Source: an uncultured Pelagibacteraceae bacterium (GTDB taxonomy: Bacteria > Pseudomonadota > Alphaproteobacteria > Pelagibacterales > Pelagibacteraceae). Taken from it: 64,000 bases of DNA. The number at the start of each line of letters is the position of its first letter. The first letter of the stretch is position 1. The stretch spans positions 55,554 to 119,553 of the forward strand of contig CACGZG010000003.1 in the NCBI GenBank assembly GCA_902577525.1, given 5' to 3'. The notes beneath the pieces are model-generated. The model ran no database searches. It was not told the DNA's origin and saw only the letters and a program-made list of their open reading frames with translations. The translations under genes were made by a program, and so were the position numbers. This document shows positions 9,756 through 19,077 of the stretch, piece by piece.

Positions 9756-10335
9756 AAAAAAAATTCTTTACATATTTTGAAAGTATATCTATTTCAACAT
9801 TTACTAAACTTCCTTTTTTTAATTTAGATAAATTTGTTAATCTAAATGTATGTGGGATAATCCAAATTTGGAAACCTTTTTTAGTTATTTTTGATATTGT
9901 TAATGAAATACCATTTATACAAATAGAAGCTTTCTCAATAATATTTTTTTTTTCTTTAGAGGAAATCTTAAAATCAAAAAGATAAGATTTATCAATTTTT
10001 TTAATGTTAATAATTTCTCCAACTGTATCTACATGTCCTTGACATATATGACCCGATATTTTTTGTCCATATTTAAGAGGAAGTTCTAAATTAATCTGAT
10101 CATTTATTTTTATATATTTAAACTTTGATCTTTTAATCGTTTCATTAGAAAGATAAAATTCCATTTTATTTCTTATAATTGTAATAAGAGTCAAACAAAC
10201 ACCGTCACAAGCTATTGAAATACCTATATCTTTTTTGGATAATTTTATGTCTGATTTTATAAAAATATTAATACCTTTTGATCTTTTTAAAATCTTTTTT
10301 ACAATTCCTCTATTAAAAATAATTCCGTTAAACAT
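9742..10335 (-). CDS. ribE: Riboflavin synthase alpha chain
   Basis: MFNGIIFNRGIVKKI, SIACDGVCLTL, GHICQGHVDTVGEI, ASICINGISLTI. Confidence 0.95.
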   Translation of the reverse strand: MFNGIIFNRGIVKKILKRSKGINIFIKSDIKLSKKDIGISIACDGVCLTLITIIRNKMEFYLSNETIKRSKFKYIKINDQINLELPLKYGQKISGHICQGHVDTVGEIINIKKIDKSYLFDFKISSKEKKNIIEKASICINGISLTISKITKKGFQIWIIPHTFRLTNLSKLKKGSLVNVEIDILSKYVKNFFYEKR

Positions 10336-10336
10336 T

Positions 10337-11443
10337 TTATCTTTTATAAATGGTTATCTTGTCTTTGGCTAGATTTGATGCAATTTTTGATTTAGTTCTA
10401 TAATATTTATTCAAAACATTATATGAGGTAAAAAATAAGTGTTTTTTACTTTTTGATAAATTTTTTGGACTTTTAAATACATAAAAAAGGTTAATTAATC
10501 TTTTTCTAAGCATATTTTTGGTTATTTTATCTCCACCTTCAACTAATAAGGTTCTTATACCTAGGGTAAATAATTTCTTTAAGATATTTTTAATGTCAAA
10601 CTTTTTTTTCTTATTTAATTTAGATTTAACTAAAATAGCCCCCTTCTTTTGAAAAGCTTTGATTTTTAACAAATTATTAGAATTATGAAAAATAATTGTA
10701 TTATCCTTTTTTAAAGATCTATAAATATATGAATTTAACTTTAAATCTAAATTTTTATCTAAAATAACTTTTTTTGGAGAAAATTTTTCATAACCTTTTA
10801 ATCGACAGTCTAATTTGGGATTATCAATATTTAGAGTATTACTTGAAATCATAATTGCATCATTTTTATATCTCAAATAATGTGAAAATTTATCGGTACT
10901 CTTGTGTGTAATTCTTTTTGTACCTTTACTATAAATAAGTCTATTTTTAGAAATAGCTATTTTTCCTGTAACGAAAGGAAGTTTTGATTTTTTGTTAATA
11001 ATATATGAATCGTATAAATCTAATGCTTTTTCCTTTAAAAGACCATTTCTAACTTTTACATTTTTTTTACTTAATATTTTAAAACTTTTACCTTTTACTC
11101 TTTTATCTATATCATTAATTGAATAGAGAACTTCTTTAATCCCACTTTTAATAATCTTATTTGTGCACGGAGGTGTTTTTCCATAATGGTTACATGGTTC
11201 AAGCGTTACGTACATTTTGGAACCAGATAGATTTTGGATTGAATTATCTATAGCATTAGACTCAGCGTGTGGTCTTCCATTAAAGCCTGTTTGACCTACA
11301 GAAATTATCTTATCATTTTTAACTATTAAGCATCCTACTGACGGATTATCACCTGTTAAACCTTTTCTTGCTTTTGCTAAATTAATAGCAATTTGCATAT
11401 ATTTCTTATCTTTTAATGTAAAACTATCTTTTTTTGTAGACAT
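10337..11443 (-). CDS. ribD: Bifunctional diaminohydroxyphosphoribosylaminopyrimidine deaminase / uracil reductase
   Basis: [41 protein letters not shown]; reductase domain with LLVEGGDKI. Confidence 0.95.
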   Translation of the reverse strand: MSTKKDSFTLKDKKYMQIAINLAKARKGLTGDNPSVGCLIVKNDKIISVGQTGFNGRPHAESNAIDNSIQNLSGSKMYVTLEPCNHYGKTPPCTNKIIKSGIKEVLYSINDIDKRVKGKSFKILSKKNVKVRNGLLKEKALDLYDSYIINKKSKLPFVTGKIAISKNRLIYSKGTKRITHKSTDKFSHYLRYKNDAIMISSNTLNIDNPKLDCRLKGYEKFSPKKVILDKNLDLKLNSYIYRSLKKDNTIIFHNSNNLLKIKAFQKKGAILVKSKLNKKKKFDIKNILKKLFTLGIRTLLVEGGDKITKNMLRKRLINLFYVFKSPKNLSKSKKHLFFTSYNVLNKYYRTKSKIASNLAKDKITIYKR

Positions 11444-11882
11444 CTAATTTGTCCACAAATTGTACAAAATCTTTTTCTTCTCTAAAATTTCTATAGACGC
11501 TTGCAAACCGAACATAAGCTACTGGATCAAGATCTTTTAAACCTTCCATAACCATAGTTCCAATTGTATTAGTTGAGATTTCACTTTGGCCTAACTCCTC
11601 AAGAGATCTAGAAATTCGACTTATGAATTTTTCTGTTGTCTCTGTATCAATTGGTCTTTTTTTTAATGCTATAAATATTGACTTTGCTAGTTTATCTCTA
11701 TCAAAGGCAGATTTTCTTCCATTTTTTTTTATAACCATTATTTCTCTATACTGAACTCTTTCAAATGTAGTAAATCTAGCTCCACAAACACATAATCTTC
11801 TTCTACGTATAGCAGTACCATCCTCGGTTGGACGTGAGTCTACAACTGAGGTTTCCCCCTTTTTACATATGGAACAAATCAT
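11424..11882 (-). CDS. nrdR: Transcriptional repressor NrdR
   Basis: [39 protein letters not shown] + ATP-cone. Confidence 0.98.
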   Translation of the reverse strand: MICSICKKGETSVVDSRPTEDGTAIRRRRLCVCGARFTTFERVQYREIMVIKKNGRKSAFDRDKLAKSIFIALKKRPIDTETTEKFISRISRSLEELGQSEISTNTIGTMVMEGLKDLDPVAYVRFASVYRNFREEKDFVQFVDKLDVYKKR

Positions 11883-13192
11883 TTATTTAAGTTTTTATAA
11901 ATTGGAAAATTAGAACATAAATCTATGACTTCATTTCTAACTTCATTTTCCATTTTACTATTATCCTCCGGATTTTCAGATAATCCTTTAATAACTTTTG
12001 TTATCATTTTACCAACTTTTTCAAATTCTTTTAAACCAAAGCCTCTGGTTGTAGCTGCTTGCGAACCCAATCTTATTCCTGATGTAATCATTGGTTTTTC
12101 AGTATCAAATGGAATTCCATTTTTATTACAAGTAATATTAGCACGACATAAACTTTCTGAGGCTAGATTTCCTTTTACATTAAATGGTCTCAAATCAACC
12201 AACATTAAATGTGTATCTGTGCCACCAGAATAAATTTTAAAACCATTATTTTTCAGAGTTTCAGCTAATATTTTTGCATTAGCTAGAACATTTTTTATAT
12301 AAGTTTGAAATTCTGGTTTAAGTGCCTCAAAAAAGCCTGCAGCCTTTGCAGCGATTATGTGCATTAGAGGACCACCTTGATAACCTGGAAAGACAGCTGT
12401 ATCAAATTTTTTACCAAGTTCAGGATCATTAGATAATATAATACCACCTCTTGCACTTCTAAAAACTTTATGTGTCGTTGAGGTTACTACGTGTGCATAG
12501 TCACATGGGTTAGGATATCCTTTTCCTGCGACTAATCCTGAGAAATGAGCCATGTCAACCATTAGATATGCTCCAACTTTATCAGCTATTTCTCTAAATC
12601 TTTTAAAATCTATTACTCTTGAATATGCACTTCCGCCAGCAATTATTAACTTTGGTTTATGTTCTAATGCGAGTTTTTCAACATTATCATAATCAATAAG
12701 TTCAGATTTTTTATCAACATCGTAACTGATTGCATTAAACCATTTTCCTGACATTGAAATTTTTAAACCATGAGTGATATGACCGCCAGAATTTAAACTC
12801 ATACCCATAAATGTATCATTTGGTTTCAATAAAGCTAAAAAAACCGCTCCATTTGCTTGAGCTCCTGAGTGAGGTTGAACATTTGCATATTTACAATTAA
12901 ATAATTTTTTTATTCTTTCTAAAGCTAACTTTTCAGCTACATCAACATGTTCACAACCATTATAATATCTTTTACCAGGATAACCTTCAGCATATTTATT
13001 AGTTAAAACTGAACCTTGAGCTTCCAACACAGCTTGAGACACAATATTTTCTGAAGCAATTAACTCAATGTGATTTTGTTGTCTTATTAACTCATCATTA
13101 ATTGCTTTGAACAAATCTGGATCTGATTTAGATAAGCTTTTTTCAAAAAAATCTTCATATGAAGCATTAATATATTTTTTTTCACTCGACAT
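11879..13192 (-). CDS. glyA: Serine hydroxymethyltransferase
   Basis: [58 protein letters not shown]. Confidence 0.99.
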   Translation of the reverse strand: MSSEKKYINASYEDFFEKSLSKSDPDLFKAINDELIRQQNHIELIASENIVSQAVLEAQGSVLTNKYAEGYPGKRYYNGCEHVDVAEKLALERIKKLFNCKYANVQPHSGAQANGAVFLALLKPNDTFMGMSLNSGGHITHGLKISMSGKWFNAISYDVDKKSELIDYDNVEKLALEHKPKLIIAGGSAYSRVIDFKRFREIADKVGAYLMVDMAHFSGLVAGKGYPNPCDYAHVVTSTTHKVFRSARGGIILSNDPELGKKFDTAVFPGYQGGPLMHIIAAKAAGFFEALKPEFQTYIKNVLANAKILAETLKNNGFKIYSGGTDTHLMLVDLRPFNVKGNLASESLCRANITCNKNGIPFDTEKPMITSGIRLGSQAATTRGFGLKEFEKVGKMITKVIKGLSENPEDNSKMENEVRNEVIDLCSNFPIYKNLNK

Positions 13193-13199
13193 TTTTTAC

Positions 13200-13625
13200 C
13201 TATATTTTTTTTACTCTTTTTTTATGTCTCCCACCTTCAAATTTAGTATTAACAAAAACTTCAATACATTTAAAAGCAATATTTTTTTTTGTCAATCTTG
13301 AGCCTAATGTAATAATATTTGCATTATTATGCAATCTAGATAATTTTGTATTTTTAACCGAATAACAGACAGCAGCTCTTATTTTTTTATGTTTATTTGC
13401 AGCCATTGCCATTCCCATACCAGAGCCACAAACTAATATGCCCATATTTTTACTATTACTACTAATTTTTCGACAAAGTTTATGAGCATAATCTGGATAA
13501 TTTACAGATATTTTAGAATTATCTGTACCTAAATCATCAAACAGAAATTTTCTTTTAAATCTTTTTTTTATTTGTTCTTTAAGATTATATCCTGCATGAT
13601 CTGATGAGATAAATATTTTCTTCAA
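13200..13625 (-). CDS. rpiB: Ribose-5-phosphate isomerase B
   Basis: FISSDHAGYNLKEQIK, GILVCGSGMGMAMAANKHKKIRAAVCYS. Confidence 0.95.
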   Translation of the reverse strand: MKKIFISSDHAGYNLKEQIKKRFKRKFLFDDLGTDNSKISVNYPDYAHKLCRKISSNSKNMGILVCGSGMGMAMAANKHKKIRAAVCYSVKNTKLSRLHNNANIITLGSRLTKKNIAFKCIEVFVNTKFEGGRHKKRVKKI

Positions 13626-13626
13626 T

Positions 13627-14217
13627 TTAACTAAATTTATGATTCAGAACACATGCAACTAAGTGAATCCTGTTTTCTTCACCTCCATTAAATGCATTGT
13701 GGTATTTTGTGTTATTTGTAATCCAAACAGATCCATCAGCTGGTAAATGTTTTGCAACATTATCAATAACCATTATAGAGCCTGGGTTAGTAATTATTGG
13801 TATATGTAATCTTGGTTCAGGGTCTCTGTGCCAGCTCAAAGTTGATCTAGGCTGTTTTAATAAAATTCTAACTCTTCCAAGTTTGTATCTAGTGGATAAC
13901 ACGTCAAAAACTTCTTTGAAATAAGTATCTTTATAATCTTCAATAAATTCTGAATAAGCAGCCTCATTTATTTCTTCGTCTCGAATAACCTCTTTACCTG
14001 AGCCATCTGGTTTTGTCCAAAATACTCCTCTGGCTTTATGACCTTTTATAGATTCAGGATCCCCAGGTATTTGCGTTAAAGATATTGCTCCAAAATTTGA
14101 AACACCTTTTGGACCACTAAAATCTTTAATTTTCAACACATCCTCATACGCCTCTCGAAGTCTAACTATATCAAATTTAATATCTTGCTTTTGAAAATCG
14201 TTAAAATTTAAATTCAT
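13627..14217 (-). CDS. Aspartyl/asparaginyl beta-hydroxylase-like 2OG-Fe(II) dioxygenase, substrate unknown
   Basis: STLSWHRDPEPRLHIPIITNPGSIMVID...KYHNAFNGGEENRIHLVACVL resembles the AspH cupin core (H...R...H...R). Confidence 0.7.
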   Translation of the reverse strand: MNLNFNDFQKQDIKFDIVRLREAYEDVLKIKDFSGPKGVSNFGAISLTQIPGDPESIKGHKARGVFWTKPDGSGKEVIRDEEINEAAYSEFIEDYKDTYFKEVFDVLSTRYKLGRVRILLKQPRSTLSWHRDPEPRLHIPIITNPGSIMVIDNVAKHLPADGSVWITNNTKYHNAFNGGEENRIHLVACVLNHKFS

Positions 14218-14309
14218 TTGTAACTAATTGTCTCCTGATATTGTTTAATATCTTTTTTAAGATAATTGTGTATATAACATTTGTCGCATATTATAAATAC
14301 TTTTTAAAC

Positions 14310-15296
14310 ATGATTACAGGAAAATATCCAAGTTTAAGACTTAGACGCAATCGTAAAGCTGAATGGTGTAGGAGATTAGTAGAGGAAAATAACCTCACCT
14401 CGAATGATTTCATTTTGCCAATATTTTTAATTGATGGAAAAAATAAAAAAATAAACATCAAAACAATGCCCGATGTCTATCGTTATACCTTAGATAAACT
14501 ATTATATGTTGTTGATAAAGCTATCAAAAAAGGTTTACCGATGGTTGCATTATTTCCCTACACGGACAAAAAGAAAAAAAATCCTTTAGGGACTGAAGCA
14601 TTGAATGAGGATAATCTTGTTTGTAAAGCAATACAATTAATAAAAAAAAAATTTAAAAATGAAATTGGTATCATGTGTGATGTTGCTCTTGATCCCTATA
14701 CCTCTCACGGACACGATGGTTTACTAAAATCTGGTTATGTTCTAAATGATGAAACAAACGAAATTTTAGTTAAACAATCTATTTTACAAGCTCAAATGGG
14801 TTGTGATGTTTTAGCTCCTTCAGACATGATGGATGGAAGAATAGGCGAAATAAGAAAATCTTTAGATAAAAATGGTTTTAAAATGACTCAAATTTTATCC
14901 TATGCAATAAAATATTCTTCAAATTTTTATGGACCATTTCGTGAAGCGGTTGGTTCTAAAGGGCTGTTAAAAGGTGACAAAAAAAATTATCAAATGGATT
15001 TTAGAAATAGTCACGAAGCTTTGCGAGAAGTTTCATTAGATATCAAAGAAGGTGCGGATATGGTAATGGTGAAACCAGGATTACCATATTTAGATATAAT
15101 AAGATTAGTAAAAGATAATTTCAAGATTCCAGTTATAGCTTATCAAGTTTCAGGGGAATATAGTTTATTAATGAATGGAATAAAAAAAGGTTTTACTAAT
15201 AAGGATATAATTGTTGAAAGTTTAGTTTCATTTAAAAGGGCTGGTGCTAATGCAATTGTTAGCTATTACGCCGATAAATTAGATAAAATTATATAA
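14310..15296 (+). CDS. hemB: Delta-aminolevulinic acid dehydratase (porphobilinogen synthase)
   Basis: RLRRNRKAEWCRRLVEE, MCDVALDPYTSHGHDGLL, APSDMMDGRIGEIR, MVKPGLPYLDIIR; ORF track starts at 14241 but the conserved N-terminus begins at the 14310 ATG. Confidence 0.97.
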   Translation: MITGKYPSLRLRRNRKAEWCRRLVEENNLTSNDFILPIFLIDGKNKKINIKTMPDVYRYTLDKLLYVVDKAIKKGLPMVALFPYTDKKKKNPLGTEALNEDNLVCKAIQLIKKKFKNEIGIMCDVALDPYTSHGHDGLLKSGYVLNDETNEILVKQSILQAQMGCDVLAPSDMMDGRIGEIRKSLDKNGFKMTQILSYAIKYSSNFYGPFREAVGSKGLLKGDKKNYQMDFRNSHEALREVSLDIKEGADMVMVKPGLPYLDIIRLVKDNFKIPVIAYQVSGEYSLLMNGIKKGFTNKDIIVESLVSFKRAGANAIVSYYADKLDKII

Positions 15297-15310
15297 AATT
15301 ATATAAAATT
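15281..15310. repeat. Three tandem 10-bp units across the convergent hemB/recO 3' ends
   Basis: agataaaatt atataaaatt atataaaatt (15281-15310). Confidence 0.85.
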
Positions 15311-15989
15311 ATTTTAAAGTATTTAAAAATTGTAACCTTTCTATAGGTTGATTTAGATTGTTTGGTTTTAAAATTGTTTTTTCTAAATAATCACTTAAAA
15401 GTTTTAGTCCACTCTTTAAAGTAATCATATCTACGGATGACTCATGTTTATCAATCAAGAAATTAGGTATTATTTTTTTTTCTGAAGAAGATTTGGATAC
15501 ATACTTAACTTGATTATCAATATATTTTTTATCAACAAGCTTTTCTAATTCAAGATCGTAACCAAGCGTTTTAAATAATTCCAATTCCCAAAAAATATAT
15601 TCTTTTATCCAATTTTGATCATCTAGTAAAAGATAAAAATTTTCTAATAATTGATATATATTAGTGTTAACCTGGGACTCAGCACTTAATAATTTTACCA
15701 TTTTCATTACTGAAATTATACATGATAATTTTTGATGATTATCAAAATAAATTGGCGATAAGGCCTTATAGATTTCTATCTTGAAATATCCAAGTTTACT
15801 TTCTGACTTTGAACTAAAACTTATATGAATTTTATTTCCAATTTGAAGATAGTTTTTAATTTTTTTAGAAGTTCCTCCAAAAATAATACCAGATATTTTG
15901 CCATGATTTCTTGTATAAACCTCTGCAATTAATGAATTTTCATTATATCTATATTTTGAAAGTAAAAAACCTGTATCGTCCCAAGTCAT
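15309..15989 (-). CDS. recO: DNA repair protein RecO
   Basis: MTWDDTGFLLSKYRYNENSLIAEVYTRNHGKISGIIFGGTSKK. Confidence 0.93.
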   Translation of the reverse strand: MTWDDTGFLLSKYRYNENSLIAEVYTRNHGKISGIIFGGTSKKIKNYLQIGNKIHISFSSKSESKLGYFKIEIYKALSPIYFDNHQKLSCIISVMKMVKLLSAESQVNTNIYQLLENFYLLLDDQNWIKEYIFWELELFKTLGYDLELEKLVDKKYIDNQVKYVSKSSSEKKIIPNFLIDKHESSVDMITLKSGLKLLSDYLEKTILKPNNLNQPIERLQFLNTLK

Positions 15990-15990
15990 T

Positions 15991-16650
15991 TTATTTAATA
16001 CTTTCTAAACATAAAATAGCAGCATTTTGTTCAGCATCTTTTTTTGAATTACCCTCTGCTAAAAAAAATTTAGTATTAATCAATTTTACACCAACTTTAA
16101 AAAGGGGTTTGTGTCTTGGGCCTGTATTTGAAATTAATTTGTAAACAGGTAACTTTTTAAATTTTTTTAAGGATAATTCTTGTAATTCAGTTTTAGCATC
16201 AACTTGGGTAATAATGCTATCTTTTATATTATCTGACCATAGTTCTAAAATAAATCTTTCTACAGAATTAAAACCTTTGTCTAAATATATTGATCCAATT
16301 AAAGCTTCACAACAATCAGAAAGAACTTTATTCTCTAATATATTTTTTTTCTTCACATCTAAAGTTAAGATATATTTATCAAGATTTATCTTTTTTGCAA
16401 TTTGTAAGCAAGTTTTCTTATTTACTAAGGATGCATATTTTTTATCTAATACACCTTCTTTTTCATCAGGATAAATTTCCAAAAGTTTCTTAGCAATCAC
16501 TAATCCCAAAACACGGTCACCTAAAAATTCTAATTTTTCATAATTAATCTCTTTATTATAACTTTTGTGTGTCAAGGATTTTATCAGTAAATTCTTATCT
16601 TTAAAAAATACTTTAATCTTTTTTTCTAATTTATGATAATTAATCTTCAT
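15991..16650 (-). CDS. rnc: Ribonuclease III
   Basis: ALTHKSY-like LTHKSYNKEINYEKLEFLGDRVLGLVIA; C-terminal dsRBD. Confidence 0.97.
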   Translation of the reverse strand: MKINYHKLEKKIKVFFKDKNLLIKSLTHKSYNKEINYEKLEFLGDRVLGLVIAKKLLEIYPDEKEGVLDKKYASLVNKKTCLQIAKKINLDKYILTLDVKKKNILENKVLSDCCEALIGSIYLDKGFNSVERFILELWSDNIKDSIITQVDAKTELQELSLKKFKKLPVYKLISNTGPRHKPLFKVGVKLINTKFFLAEGNSKKDAEQNAAILCLESIK

Positions 16651-17384
16651 TATTTGATAATTTGGAAGAATCTATCAAATCTAATTGATTTGTTCCATTT
16701 CCAAAATGAAAAAATGCTCCCGACTGATCTATCTGAAGAGAAGAATATAAATTGAGCTTTGCCAACTAAATTATCTTTATGAACATAACCTACACTTGAT
16801 AAATATCTACTATCTTTTGAGCAATCTCTATTATCACCTAAAAAGAAATAGTGATCTTGAGGAACTGTGAATTTATCAGAGTTTTTAAAAGGGAAATTCT
16901 TTAAATAAACTGTTTTGTATTTTTTTCCACTCGGTAAGATTTCCTCAAAAGTAAAAACATTAATATTATTTTTGCCACAAAATATTTTATCATCTTTTGA
17001 AACTCTTGATTTCAAAATTTCCGCATTGTTTATATATAAGTTTGAGTCAATAAATTGAACTTGATCACCTGGTAAACCAATTAATCTTTTTATGTAATCA
17101 GTTCTATTATCTGCAGGTGTTTTAAAAACTATAACATCCCCTCTCTTGGGCTCACTGAACATCAATCTACCCTTAAAAATTGGTGGACTAAATGGAAAAG
17201 AATGTTTGCTATATCCATATGAATATTTAGTCACAAATAATCTATCTCCAACTAAAAGATTGGGCTCCATGGATGAGGATGGTATATAAAAGGGTTGAAG
17301 AAACAAGGATCTTATAAAAATTGCTATTATTAATGCATAAAATAATGTTTTTATATTCTCTTTAAAAAAATTTTTATCTATCAT
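16650..17384 (-). CDS. lepB: Signal peptidase I
   Basis: FYIPSSSMEPNLLVGDRLFVTKYSYG, KRGDVIVFK, YIKRLIGLPGD, FFLGDNRDCSKDSR. Confidence 0.97.
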   Translation of the reverse strand: MIDKNFFKENIKTLFYALIIAIFIRSLFLQPFYIPSSSMEPNLLVGDRLFVTKYSYGYSKHSFPFSPPIFKGRLMFSEPKRGDVIVFKTPADNRTDYIKRLIGLPGDQVQFIDSNLYINNAEILKSRVSKDDKIFCGKNNINVFTFEEILPSGKKYKTVYLKNFPFKNSDKFTVPQDHYFFLGDNRDCSKDSRYLSSVGYVHKDNLVGKAQFIFFSSDRSVGSIFSFWKWNKSIRFDRFFQIIK

Positions 17385-17770
17385 GATTTTTTAATTAAAA
17401 TTGTAAACGCAATAGAATGATCTTTTTCATCAGAAAGTGATAGAAATAAATCATATTTTTTAATTTTAAATTTCTTTTTAACAAATTGATCTAATTTTCT
17501 TGATTTATAGAAATAAGGTTGACCCATTTTATCATTTAAAATTTCAATATTTTTAAAATATAAACCATCCCTTATTCCAGTCCCAATGGATTTTGATAAA
17601 GCTTCTTTTGCAGCAAATCTTTTAGCAAAATAATTAGTTTTATTCATTTTTTTTTTAGAAAATTTAAGTTCATTAGGTCCAAAAGTTCTTTTTAAGAAAT
17701 TTTTATTCTTTATTAGAAGTTGGATTCTCTTATTAATTACTAGATCAACTCCAACACCTAATATTTTCAT
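17381..17770 (-). CDS. acpS: Holo-[acyl-carrier-protein] synthase
   Basis: LGVGVDLVINKRI, YFAKRFAAKEALSKSIGTGI, LSLSDEKDHSIAFTIL. Confidence 0.95.
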   Translation of the reverse strand: MKILGVGVDLVINKRIQLLIKNKNFLKRTFGPNELKFSKKKMNKTNYFAKRFAAKEALSKSIGTGIRDGLYFKNIEILNDKMGQPYFYKSRKLDQFVKKKFKIKKYDLFLSLSDEKDHSIAFTILIKKS

Positions 17771-17776
17771 GTTTTT

Positions 17777-18493
17777 TTATTTTATTATTTTTCTAAAATT
17801 TTTAATCACTTTTGATAAACCAAAAAAAACTGATTCTCCAATAAGATAATGTCCTATATTAAATTCCTGAATTTCTTTTAAACTAGATAATAATTGAGTA
17901 GTTTTATAATCAAGACCATGGCCAGCATGAACTTCTAAACCAATTTTTTTTGCTAAATATGAGCATTTCTTAATTCTGGCAAGCTCATTTGAATAATCTT
18001 TTTTAGATTTTACCAACCTTGAAAGTCTTCCTGTATGAATTTCAATGCAATCAGATCCTAATTTGTAAGAAATTTTGACGTCATTAATAGAAGGATTTAT
18101 GAATAAGCTTGTTCTAATTTTTTTTTGTTTAAATTTGGAAATAATACTTCTAATTTTATTTTTATTTTTTCTTAAATCTAATCCCCCTTCTGTGGTGATT
18201 TCCTTTCTATTTTCTGGTACTAGACAAATAAAATTTGGCTTAATCTTTATTGCTTTATTTATCATTTTTGAATTTGTAGAGATTTCTAAATTCACTAAAA
18301 TATTTTTAAGTGAACAAATTTTTTTTGCATCTTTGTCTTTTATATGTCTTCTATCTTCACGAAGGTGAATTGTTATTGAGTCAGCACCTGCTTTTTTAAC
18401 AAATTTTGCTGCTAATAGAGGATCTGGATGGAATTCCCCTCTAGCATTCCTTAATGTTGCTACATGATCTATATTAACCCCAAGACGTTTCAC
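17777..18493 (-). CDS. pdxJ: Pyridoxine 5'-phosphate synthase
   Basis: RLGVNIDHVATLRNARGEFHPDPLLAA, HLREDRRHIKDKD, HAGHGLDY. Confidence 0.97.
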   Translation of the reverse strand: MKRLGVNIDHVATLRNARGEFHPDPLLAAKFVKKAGADSITIHLREDRRHIKDKDAKKICSLKNILVNLEISTNSKMINKAIKIKPNFICLVPENRKEITTEGGLDLRKNKNKIRSIISKFKQKKIRTSLFINPSINDVKISYKLGSDCIEIHTGRLSRLVKSKKDYSNELARIKKCSYLAKKIGLEVHAGHGLDYKTTQLLSSLKEIQEFNIGHYLIGESVFFGLSKVIKNFRKIIK

Positions 18494-19077
18494 TTAGTAT
18501 ATCTGCTTCCTGGTGTTGAAATAGGAATCAATTTCAACTCATTTGGTACTTCATTTTTTCTATAAGTTGGGACTGAAATCTTAAGATGCGAAACTATGTT
18601 TTTCTTTATTTTTAAACTTTTTTTTGATGATCTATCTATAATTGTTGCAAAACCAACTAATTTTGCTTGTGAATTTTTTATCAATTTCACACATTCCAAA
18701 CTTGATTTTCCTGTGGTTATAACATCTTCAATAATCAATACTCTTGATCCTTTTCTTATTTTAAAGCCTCTTCTTAATTTGAATTTTCCATTTACTCTTT
18801 CACAAAAGATAGTTTCTTTTTTTAAAAGTTTACCAATTTCATAACCTATAATTATACCTCCCATTGCTGGTGACAAAATCAAATCAAATTTTTTAAATTT
18901 TTTCTTAATCTTAGAAGCTAAAGATTTACATATCTTTTCTGCTTTATGAGGAAAACTTAAGAGTTTTGCACATTGAATATATTTAGAAGAATGTAAACCA
19001 GATGATAAAACGAAATGTCCATCTAATAATGCATCAGTTTTTCTTAAAATATTTAAGGATTTTTTGAGTGAAAGCAT
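18490..19077 (-). CDS. pyrE: Orotate phosphoribosyltransferase
   Basis: LSSGLHSSKYIQCA, SPAMGGIIIGYEIG, RVLIIEDVITTGKSSLE. Confidence 0.95.
   Translation of the reverse strand: MLSLKKSLNILRKTDALLDGHFVLSSGLHSSKYIQCAKLLSFPHKAEKICKSLASKIKKKFKKFDLILSPAMGGIIIGYEIGKLLKKETIFCERVNGKFKLRRGFKIRKGSRVLIIEDVITTGKSSLECVKLIKNSQAKLVGFATIIDRSSKKSLKIKKNIVSHLKISVPTYRKNEVPNELKLIPISTPGSRYTK

Noticed and set aside
14241-14309. N-terminal extension of hemB as an anchor helix
   Set aside because: HemB is soluble and homology starts at MITGKYPSLRLRRNRK; more likely upstream non-coding sequence in frame
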